The translations under genes and the position numbers were made by a program. Of a DNA stretch of 64,000 nt, positions 55,199-62,574 are shown in pieces (the stretch's first letter is position 1; every line of letters starts with the position of its first letter). Source of the DNA: Pseudomonas sp. BN102 (GTDB taxonomy: Bacteria > Pseudomonadota > Gammaproteobacteria > Pseudomonadales > Pseudomonadaceae); contig NZ_SSON01000077.1 in assembly GCF_029871245.1 (NCBI RefSeq), positions 1 through 64,000 of the forward strand, given 5' to 3'. Below the pieces are notes generated by a model. The model made no database searches. It was not told the origin of the DNA and saw only the letters and a program-made list of their open reading frames with translations.

Positions 55199-58117
55199 TC
55201 AGGCTTCCTGGCCGAGCAATGAGAGTGCCATCCGGCGGACCTGTTTGAGGTCCACCGGTTTGCTCAGGCAAGCGTCGGCCCCGCGCCGACGCGCCTCGGC
55301 GAGGAGTTTTTCGTCCACCGCGGCGCTCACCACCAGCACTGGCATCATCGCCAGGCGCGGGCTGGAGCGCACGAAATCGAGCACATCCAGGCCGTCGCCG
55401 TCAGGCAGGTCAAGATCCAGCAACAGCAGCGCGGGGGTGATGTCCGCCAGCAGTCCCAGCGCCTTCCCCACCGACCCAGCACCCCGCACCTCGGCCATTT
55501 CGCGCAGACCTTCCTGCAGGACCTTCAGGCAGGCCGGGTGATCCTCCACGCAGAGCACCTTGGGCAATGCCGGCGGCTCCTCCGTCTCGGGTTTGACCGG
55601 CTTGGGCGGCTCGAAGTCCTCGGACACGGTGACGCTGGGCAAGTCGATCCAGAAGCGGCTACCGATATCCGGCGCACTGCTGAAGCCCATCTCGCCGCCC
55701 ATCAGTTCCGCCAGTTCGCGGCATAGCACCAGGCCGATACCGGTGCCGGGAATGGTGGAATTCTCCCGGCCCAGGCGCTGGAAGGGCTGGAACAGCATGG
55801 CCTGCTGCTCCCGACTGAGGCCCGGGCCGCTATCGGCCACCCAGAGCCGCACCGCGGCAGGCCGCACCTCGTACCCCATGCTGACCATGCCTTGCGGACT
55901 GTTGTACTTCACCGCGTTGGACAGAAGGTTCAGGACCACCTGGCGCAGGCGTCGGGCGTCGGCCATCACCAGCAACGGCGGCGACGGTGGCGGCATCTGC
56001 TGCAGCTGCAATTGGCGCGCCTGCAGTTCCGGCTGGATCAGTTCACCGCAGCTGGCCAGCAGCGGGCCGATATCCACAGGCTTGAGCTGCAACTTCTGAC
56101 GGCGGTTCTCGATGCTCGACAGGTCGAGGATGTCGTCCACCAGCGAGGTAAGGTGGCGGCTGGCGTTGACGATCTCCTGGGCGTAATCGCCCTCCACCTT
56201 GCGCTCTTCCTGCCCTTCAGCCTCCAGGGCGATCAGCTGGGCGAAGCCGTTGATCGCGTTGAGCGGCGTGCGCAGTTCGTGGCTCATGCTGGAGAGGAAG
56301 CGGCTCTTGGCCTGGCTCGCTGCCTGGGCCTCGCGGCTGGCGACGCGCAGCTCTTCTTCCACCTGCTTGAGCCGGGTGATATCCACATGGGTACCGGCCA
56401 CCCGCAGGGCGCGCCCGTCGGAGTCGCGCTCCAGCACCTTGCCGCGGCTGAGCAGCCAGGCGTAACGACCTTCGACATCGGCGAAGCGATACTCGGCGTC
56501 GAAATTGTCCTGGTCGCTGACCGAGAACAGCATGCGCAGGCGGCGCACGCGCTCCACGTCGTCCGGGTGCACGCGCTCGATGAATTCGGAGAAGGTGATG
56601 TTGTCGCTGCGCAGCCCGAAGCGTTTGACGAAGCGCCCGCTCATCTTGATCGACAGGGTGATGGCATCGACTTCCCAGAGGCTTTCCGTGGTGCTTTCCA
56701 GCACCAGGTCGAGATTGCGCCGGGCTTCCAGGCGCTCTTCCTCACTGGCCTGCAATTGCGCGCCGCTGAGCTGCACCGCCTCGGCCAGGGCCTGGAGTTC
56801 GGCGATGCGGCTGCTCGGTGCCGGCGGGCGGAAGTCGCCCTGGCCGATGCGTTTCATCATGCCCATGATGCCGGCCATGGGCGTGGCCAGCTCGCCGCTG
56901 AGACGCCGCGAGCGGGACCACATCCAGGCGAAGAACAGTGCATAGAAGAAGCCCAGACCAGCGATCAGCAGATAACCGATCTGCTGGTAGCGCGAGGCGA
57001 GACGGTTGGTTTCCTTGAAGATATTGGCCTCGTCCACCACCATCATCAGCCGCCAGCCGGTCTGCGGGATCTCGCTCCAGGCCACCAGCTGCTTGCGCCC
57101 GCCGAGCTCCACTTCCTGCACATTACCCTTGCCCGCGGCCATGGCCTCCAGCAGCGGCTGCATCTCGCGGTGGCGGGCCAGGTTGAAGTCCTCGGGCTTG
57201 AGCACCTCGCGGCGCACCGCCTCGTCGTAGGAGAAGCGCGTCAGCTCGCGCAGGCCGAAATCACGTTCCCCCGCCTCCGGCAGTGCCATGATGCTGTGGT
57301 CGCGGCTCACCAGCATGGCGTAGCCCTGCCAGGGCACCTTGAGGCTGCCGATCTCGCCGAGCATCTGCCCCACGGTGATATCCAGGCCCACCACCCCTTC
57401 GAGGAAGTCACCACGATAGACCGGGGTGATGGCCGACATCATCCAGCCGAGGCCGGCCGGGTCCAGGTAGACATCGGTCCACATCGTCTTGCGCTGCGGA
57501 TTGTGCTTGGCGTCGGCGAGGTAATAGAAGTTGTAGTTGGGTATCACCATGTCATGGGGATACTGCTCGGGCGTCATGAAAAACGGGAAGATGCGGTTGT
57601 AGCTGTCCCAGCTGTTGAAGTAGACCGCCGCCACCAGCGGGTTGGATTCGCGTATGGAGCGCATCAGCGGGTCGACCTGGGACAGCCGCAGGGCCTTCTC
57701 GTGGTCCTGGCGCTCCAGCGGCGTGCTGCTGGCATAGAAGGACGCGGCGCGGCCGTCGTCGCTGCGGGTGTAGTAGACGCCGTCGGAACTCAGCACATGG
57801 CGCTGACGCTCAAGCTCATCGGGCCTGAAGGTCCGGTCCTGCAGCGCCCGGCCCACCGCGTCGCGGAACAGCCGCGTAGGCACTTCGATGCCCTGCAGGC
57901 GCATGTCGATCACTTTGCCCTCGCGAAGCACGGCACTGCTCAGATCCTCCAGCGCGCTTTGCTGCAGGTAATCGACCTGGGCATCGCGGATTGCGCTGTT
58001 GGTGAGCAGATAAGCCGTGATCAGCACCGATTCGACCAGAATCAGCGGTATCAGGGCACTCTGTACGAAGGCACGCCAGATCCACTGGCGCAAGGGAGTT
58101 CGGGCGGAACGCGGCAT
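55199..58117 (-). CDS. dCACHE/PAS hybrid sensor histidine kinase with receiver domain
   Basis: 972 aa. TM1 ~18-40; extracytoplasmic double CACHE-type sensor (~45-370) with VAAVYFNSWDSYNRIFPF and SAITPVYRGDFLEGVVGLDI; TM2 ~380-400; PAS (~470-585); HisKA with H613 in SSMSHELRTPLN; HATPase with NLLSNAVKY, DSGPG and GTGIGL; C-terminal receiver with D901 in LLLLDLDLPDGDG. A phosphorelay partner (HPt) is not encoded nearby. Ligand unknown; such sensors often bind amino acids or carboxylates. It lies upstream of ssrA, divergently oriented. Confidence 0.93.
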   Translation of the reverse strand: MPRSARTPLRQWIWRAFVQSALIPLILVESVLITAYLLTNSAIRDAQVDYLQQSALEDLSSAVLREGKVIDMRLQGIEVPTRLFRDAVGRALQDRTFRPDELERQRHVLSSDGVYYTRSDDGRAASFYASSTPLERQDHEKALRLSQVDPLMRSIRESNPLVAAVYFNSWDSYNRIFPFFMTPEQYPHDMVIPNYNFYYLADAKHNPQRKTMWTDVYLDPAGLGWMMSAITPVYRGDFLEGVVGLDITVGQMLGEIGSLKVPWQGYAMLVSRDHSIMALPEAGERDFGLRELTRFSYDEAVRREVLKPEDFNLARHREMQPLLEAMAAGKGNVQEVELGGRKQLVAWSEIPQTGWRLMMVVDEANIFKETNRLASRYQQIGYLLIAGLGFFYALFFAWMWSRSRRLSGELATPMAGIMGMMKRIGQGDFRPPAPSSRIAELQALAEAVQLSGAQLQASEEERLEARRNLDLVLESTTESLWEVDAITLSIKMSGRFVKRFGLRSDNITFSEFIERVHPDDVERVRRLRMLFSVSDQDNFDAEYRFADVEGRYAWLLSRGKVLERDSDGRALRVAGTHVDITRLKQVEEELRVASREAQAASQAKSRFLSSMSHELRTPLNAINGFAQLIALEAEGQEERKVEGDYAQEIVNASRHLTSLVDDILDLSSIENRRQKLQLKPVDIGPLLASCGELIQPELQARQLQLQQMPPPSPPLLVMADARRLRQVVLNLLSNAVKYNSPQGMVSMGYEVRPAAVRLWVADSGPGLSREQQAMLFQPFQRLGRENSTIPGTGIGLVLCRELAELMGGEMGFSSAPDIGSRFWIDLPSVTVSEDFEPPKPVKPETEEPPALPKVLCVEDHPACLKVLQEGLREMAEVRGAGSVGKALGLLADITPALLLLDLDLPDGDGLDVLDFVRSSPRLAMMPVLVVSAAVDEKLLAEARRRGADACLSKPVDLKQVRRMALSLLGQEA

Positions 58118-58200
58118 GGCGACGTCTCAGCGCAAAGGTCTTCCTGACAATAGCCTGCAATCATATCGCAAGCACCCATGACGTTAGGTCAAAAGCGAGG

Positions 58201-58230
58201 TCGACGCTGCCCCGTCTTATGCCGTAGACT
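58201..58230 (+). promoter_or_regulatory. Possible ssrA promoter
   Basis: TCGACG (58201-58206), 18-base spacer, TAGACT (58225-58230) upstream of tmRNA. The match to the consensus is weak; it is suggested by position. Confidence 0.35.
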
Positions 58231-58258
58231 AGACCCCGTTGTACACCCTGCAGTTCTT

Positions 58259-58633
58259 GGGGCCGATTAGGATTCGACGCCGGTAACAAAACTCTAGGGG
58301 CATGCCGAGCTGGTAGCAGACCTCGTAAATCAGCTGCTGCAAACTATTAGTTGCCAACGACGACAACTACGGGGCGGCCCTCGCGGCCTAACCCTTCTGG
58401 CGGCTTCGGCTGCCAGCAGTCATAAGGGGATGCCTGTAAACCCAAAATGACTGTCAGATAGAACAGGATCGCCGCCAAGTTCGCTGTAGACGTAACGGCT
58501 AAAACTCATACAGCTCGCTCTGAGCACCCTGCCAGTCGGGCCGCAAAGAGCTAACTCAGTAGACTTGGCTAAGCATGTAGTCCCGAAAGCGGAGAGCTGG
58601 CGGACGGGGGTTCAAATCCCCCCGGCTCCACCA
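58259..58633 (+). ncRNA. ssrA: Transfer-messenger RNA (tmRNA)
   Basis: 375 nt. The 5' GGGGCCGATTAGGATTCGAC and the 3' end GGGGGTTCAAATCCCCCCGGCTCCACCA region form the tRNA-Ala-like domain with CCA encoded. The tag frame runs 58353-58391 and codes for ANDDNYGAALAA then TAA. It rescues stalled ribosomes together with SmpB. A strong terminator follows. The 3' end is a common integration target for islands. Confidence 0.98.
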
Positions 58634-58640
58634 AAACCCA

Positions 58641-58678
58641 AAGCCCCTGAAGATCCTGGATCTTCAGGGGCTTTTTTC
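58641..58678 (+). terminator. Terminator of ssrA
   Basis: AGCCCCTGAAGATC-CTG-GATCTTCAGGGGCT followed by six T residues: a 14-bp perfect stem. Confidence 0.95.
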
Positions 58679-58751
58679 ATGGGCATTGATATTGTTTCGA
58701 CCTGGCCGCTCCGCGCTGTGCAGGGCAACTTCACCAGGGCGGGCGATGCAC

Positions 58752-59507
58752 CTACTCGGCGCACATTCCGCCGTCGACCGACAGGGTTGCGCCAGTCACG
58801 TAGGAAGACTGTGCCGACAGCAACCACAGCACCGCTGCGCTCACTTCATGTGGCTGGCCGATGCGATGCATCGGTACAGCATCGTCGTACAGATGGTCGT
58901 CGCAGCCCGTGACACGGTCATAGCTCGGCGTCTTGATCGGGCCGGGGCAGATGGCGTTGACCCGGATCCGGCGCTGCGCATAGTCCAGCGCGGTGGCCCG
59001 AGTGGCGCCGACGATGCCGTGCTTGGCAGCGATGTAGCCAGCCGCCCGAGGCATTCCCTTGAGGCCGAAGATCGAGGCGTTGTTGACGATGCTGCCACCG
59101 TTGCCCAGCATCGCCGCAGCCTCGTATTTCATCATGTACAGCATGCCTTTCAGGTTGACGTCGATGACTTCGGATAGCTCATCGGCCGGGGTCTCGTGCA
59201 AGGCATTGAACGCATGCTGCAGGCCCGCATTGTTGAAAGCGCCATCAAGCCGGCCGTAGCGCTCCAGAGCCAGGGAAACCAAGGCGGCGCAGTCGGAGGA
59301 GCAGGACACGTCGGTCCTCAGGAACAGCGCTTCGCCGCCCGTTGCGGCAATTTCCTCGACAACCGCCTCTCCAGCTGCGGCACTACGGTTGCCCAGCACC
59401 ACCCGGCTCCCCGAGCGGGCCAGGGCCAGGCATACCTCACGACCGATGCCACTGCCGCCGCCCGTGACGAGAATCACCTTGTCGCGCAATTGAAAGTCCG
59501 TTTGCAT
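58752..59507 (-). CDS. Short-chain dehydrogenase/reductase
   Basis: 251 aa. NAD(P)-binding TGGGSGIG motif near the start, NNAG and the catalytic Ser-Tyr-Lys with YIAAK. C-terminal VTGATLSVDGGMCAE is typical. Last gene of the minus-strand cluster; its ATG is three bases after the stop of the 60-aa gene, with GGAG upstream. It may oxidise or reduce an intermediate of the pathway. Substrate not inferable. Confidence 0.92.
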   Translation of the reverse strand: MQTDFQLRDKVILVTGGGSGIGREVCLALARSGSRVVLGNRSAAAGEAVVEEIAATGGEALFLRTDVSCSSDCAALVSLALERYGRLDGAFNNAGLQHAFNALHETPADELSEVIDVNLKGMLYMMKYEAAAMLGNGGSIVNNASIFGLKGMPRAAGYIAAKHGIVGATRATALDYAQRRIRVNAICPGPIKTPSYDRVTGCDDHLYDDAVPMHRIGQPHEVSAAVLWLLSAQSSYVTGATLSVDGGMCAE

Positions 59508-59510
59508 TCA

Positions 59511-59693
59511 TCAATCTCCATTGGGGTCGTGCGCCGTTACCGGATTCCGTGGCCGCTCGCTGCCCACGATGCGATCCAGGAACAGGTCACATAAGCACCG
59601 GGCGAAGCCTGGCACGTCATTCCAATCGGGCAGGCCGTGGCCAACGAGCAGGTCCTGCTCTTCGCGAGTCAGGAGTCGCAAGGGAGCGCGCAT
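59511..59693 (-). CDS. 60-aa protein of the accessory cluster
   Basis: 60 aa from ATG at 59693, which has AAAGAGGTGG as ribosome binding site; a 12-codon upstream extension exists but overlaps the M20 gene. It fits tightly between the M20-like gene (19-base gap) and the SDR (3-base gap). The sequence MRAPLRLLTREEQDLLVGHG then PDWNDVPGFARCLCDLFLDRIVG suggests an alpha-helical core with two cysteines. No known family recognised. Position and RBS argue it is real. Confidence 0.65.
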   Translation of the reverse strand: MRAPLRLLTREEQDLLVGHGLPDWNDVPGFARCLCDLFLDRIVGSERPRNPVTAHDPNGD

Positions 59694-59712
59694 CGACCAC
59701 CTCTTTTGCGTC

Positions 59713-61038
59713 TCAAAGGCCAAGCTCACGGCGCGGCCGGGTCAGGGTGTCGATCAGTGCGTACATGATCTTCTTCGCACAAGGGATCAGGTCGGGGATG
59801 TAGGTCGCGCCCATCCCGCCCAGCCCCTCGGCGACCGGCAGTGGCGCGCCCTGCGCCGGCCAGGGCCAGCCGATCCTCGCAGTCGGCACGCCGAAGCGGC
59901 GCAGGGCTGCACCGTCGGTCTGCCCGCCCAGCAGGTCGGGAACGCCGTGCGGGCGCCTCTCGATATGCTCCCAGCCCCGCTTGCAGGATTGCACGATCCA
60001 GTTCTGCGGGTCCGTGGTGCCGCCAGGCACCGAACCGTACATTTCCCAGTCCAGCACCAGCTCCGGACGCTGCGCCTGTAGCTGGCGGACGAACTCGGCG
60101 AACTGTGCCTTGACCTCGCCGGGGGAGGTGCGGGGGTTGATCCGTACATCGAAGAAAATTTCGGTCAGTGCTCCGGGGAAGGCCGGGCGCTCCGGATCGC
60201 CGGCGCGGACCCCGGCAATCCAGCCATGCGGCTTGACCACCCCGGAGGTATTGCGCTCGGCATAATCGATGATCCACTGCTCCAGCTCCTGGATCACCGT
60301 GGCGGCCGGCACCACCGAGCTGCGGAAGCCCGGCGTGCCACGCGGCACGCCCGCGTAACCGAGGGTGCCGTGCACGCGCAGCTTGAACCAGCCCATGCCC
60401 GGCTCTTCGTGGTAGACCCAGTTCCAGGGCTTCATGACGATGGCGAAATCCGGCGCGGCACCACGGCTGAGCAAATGCACCACGCCGTTGGACATGCCGG
60501 ACTGCTGGCGAGCGGAGACATCCACCGGCATACCGCCGTCGGCCGCGCCCACCAGCAGGTCGCCGATCAGCGGGACCTCGGCCTCGATAAGCGCGGTGGC
60601 CACTTCGGTGAGCGTGGCGAGCATGCCCTTGGGATTCGAAGCCCCCAGGCCGAACACCCAGTCGTCCATCATCTGCGCCGAGGTCTGCATATCCGCCTCG
60701 GTGGCTTCGCCGGTGAGCAGCTTCTCGGCTTCATCGCATTCCAGATGGGTATCGATCGGCGCATAAAGCAGCACGCTGGCACCACCACCACTACCGCGCA
60801 GCTCGCCCAGCACGTTACCGCTGGTGAAATTCATGGGCTGATAGCGCGCGGCCATGCCGATTTGTCGCAGATGGGCGGCCATGTACTCACTGGCCGCGCG
60901 GGCAGCACCAGTCGGGCTGTGAATATCGGTGATGGCGTAGAGCAGGTGCTGGAGGCGCTTGGGATCGATCTTCGCGCAGGCCTGTTCGTACCATTTCATC
61001 TGCTCCGCGGAAAACGGCATTGGGGTGGTCGGTTGCAT
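59713..61038 (-). CDS. M20-family (ArgE/DapE/CPG2-like) protein with atypical active site
   Basis: 441 aa from ATG at 61038 (MQPTTPMPFSAEQ); an upstream start would overlap the reductase. The overall M20 layout is clear: catalytic N-terminal part, a dimerisation lid (~225-340) and return to the catalytic part with GGQTDGAALRRFGVP. At positions where M20 enzymes have GHxD it has APID (P94-D96); the bridging Asp region reads GASNPKG (N135); the catalytic EE region reads AADGGMP (167-169); the last histidine appears absent (GLGGMG near 405). So classical di-zinc hydrolysis seems unlikely. Gap to the reductase gene is 10 bases. Confidence 0.8.
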   Translation of the reverse strand: MQPTTPMPFSAEQMKWYEQACAKIDPKRLQHLLYAITDIHSPTGAARAASEYMAAHLRQIGMAARYQPMNFTSGNVLGELRGSGGGASVLLYAPIDTHLECDEAEKLLTGEATEADMQTSAQMMDDWVFGLGASNPKGMLATLTEVATALIEAEVPLIGDLLVGAADGGMPVDVSARQQSGMSNGVVHLLSRGAAPDFAIVMKPWNWVYHEEPGMGWFKLRVHGTLGYAGVPRGTPGFRSSVVPAATVIQELEQWIIDYAERNTSGVVKPHGWIAGVRAGDPERPAFPGALTEIFFDVRINPRTSPGEVKAQFAEFVRQLQAQRPELVLDWEMYGSVPGGTTDPQNWIVQSCKRGWEHIERRPHGVPDLLGGQTDGAALRRFGVPTARIGWPWPAQGAPLPVAEGLGGMGATYIPDLIPCAKKIMYALIDTLTRPRRELGL

Positions 61039-61048
61039 GGAGAGTTCC

Positions 61049-62074
61049 TTAGTTACTGGCGACGAACTGTTCGGCGAAGATGTTGCCGGGGTCGACCCCA
61101 AGCTCGATCAGGCGCGCGGTGGCGGCATCGATCATCGGTTGCGGACCGCACAGGTACGCGACTGTGTCCGGGGTCACATCCCCTTCCCGCAGGGCGCTCA
61201 CCGGGCTGCCATGGTGGAGCCCTTCGCGCGGCTCGCGGTCCACGCAGATACGGGCCTCCAGACTCGGTAGCCATTGCTGGCGCAACTCGATCTCGTCGAG
61301 ACAGAACAAGGCATCCGGGTTTGCGCATCCGAAGCTCAGCAGCATCGGAGGCTTGCGTCCGCCACCCTGACGCAGGGCGTCGATCATCGACAGGATCGGC
61401 GCCAGCCCAGTGCCGCCAGCGACGAAGATGTGCGGCACGCGGCGCTTTTCCTCACGCAGGAAGAAGGCGCCATAAGGGCCGGAGAGCGTCAGCACATCTT
61501 CGGCCGCGGCTTTCTCTTCCAGGAAACTGGACATCGCCCCGCCGGGCAGCAGGCGGATGAGAAACTCCAGCCTGGGCAGGTCAGTGGCCGTGCTCGACGG
61601 CGAGTAGCTGCGTACCGCGCCGTACCCTGGCACTTCGATCTGCATGAACTGGCCCGGACGGAAGTCCAGCGTGTCACCGTCAGCCAGTTCCACGGTCAGA
61701 CGCATTACGTTGCTGGCGATGCGCTCCACTGAGTCGACGAATACGTGCACCGGCCGGGCGACGCTGGACCCGACCTCACTGCCGTAACCCAGCTCGAAGG
61801 TGCAATCGGACTGCGCCTGGCACAGGCACAACAGGCGCTGTCCGGCCGCGTACTCGCTGGCCAGCAGGGTCGAACTGGCACCGGAGCGGGTATGCGCTTC
61901 GCCCCCGGACAGCTGGGCGATGCAGCTCGAGCAACTGCCCGAACGGCACTGGTACAGCAGGGGAATTTCCGCTTCGAGAGCGGCGTCGAGAATGCTGGTA
62001 TTGCCAGCGACGCTGAGACTGCGGCTGACGCCGTCGGCAAAGTTGAAGGTGACTTGATGCAGGATGTCGTTCAT
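61049..62074 (-). CDS. Ferredoxin/FAD-NAD reductase (BenC/AntC-type oxygenase reductase)
   Basis: 341 aa from ATG at 62074. N-terminal plant-type 2Fe-2S domain with cysteines C43, C48, C51 and C83; FAD-binding barrel with GQFMQIEVPGYGAVRSYS and LSGPYGAFFLR; C-terminal NAD domain with FVAGGTGLAPILSMI and YLCGPQPMIDAA. Such proteins feed electrons to Rieske ring-hydroxylating oxygenases. The oxygenase subunits are not in the window. Start of the SDR/M20 operon. Confidence 0.92.
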   Translation of the reverse strand: MNDILHQVTFNFADGVSRSLSVAGNTSILDAALEAEIPLLYQCRSGSCSSCIAQLSGGEAHTRSGASSTLLASEYAAGQRLLCLCQAQSDCTFELGYGSEVGSSVARPVHVFVDSVERIASNVMRLTVELADGDTLDFRPGQFMQIEVPGYGAVRSYSPSSTATDLPRLEFLIRLLPGGAMSSFLEEKAAAEDVLTLSGPYGAFFLREEKRRVPHIFVAGGTGLAPILSMIDALRQGGGRKPPMLLSFGCANPDALFCLDEIELRQQWLPSLEARICVDREPREGLHHGSPVSALREGDVTPDTVAYLCGPQPMIDAATARLIELGVDPGNIFAEQFVASN

Positions 62075-62574
62075 GAAAGTTGGCTCCGTACAGGCGTCGA
62101 ATCCCAGCGGACCTGCCGGCTGGGCTGAACATGGCCCGATCTTAGGAATCCCCTCCCCCAGCCGCGCTCCCATGGCGGTGGGGCTTATCCCGGGAGCGCA
62201 TATTCCTCAGGCAATCCGTGAGGCCTCCCCCAAAGGTTGTATGCGGAATTGTGGGGAAAGCGTGTTCGCACTGGGTTGGCAAGTTTGTGTGAGGGTCTTT
62301 TCCTGGCTCCGCGCTGCCAGACGCTTCCCTCTCCCCCGGCCCCTCTCCCTGAAGAGGAGAGGGGTGACTCGCGCCGGCAACGGCCAAGCCATCCTGAAGC
62401 CCAAACCAGCCTGAAAGTAAGAAAGGACGCTCGGCTTGGGCTCCAGTTCGTAGGATGGGTCGGGCGGCGTTCCGCGAGCGGAGCGAAACCCATGCGGCCT
62501 GAGCCTCTGAGCCGCCGGCGGACGCGCAAAAAAAAAGCCCGCACCAGAGGTACGGGCAATCCAAAGGAGCTGAC
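62075..62574. other. 500-bp gene-free region with repeat remnants
   Basis: Between the reductase and amidase genes. No supported gene. It holds a 9-bp hairpin CCCCTCTCC/GGAGAGGGG at 62340-62364, a TAGGATGGGT...ACCCATG repeat at ~62450-62492 that resembles common Pseudomonas intergenic repeats, and the amidase terminator. The promoter of the reductase operon should be here, but no consensus is clear. Confidence 0.6.
62528..62557 (-). terminator. Terminator after amidase gene
   Basis: Minus strand GCCCGTACC-TCT-GGTGCGGGC followed by nine T residues, 18 bases past the amidase stop. It separates the amidase from the reductase operon. Confidence 0.85.
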
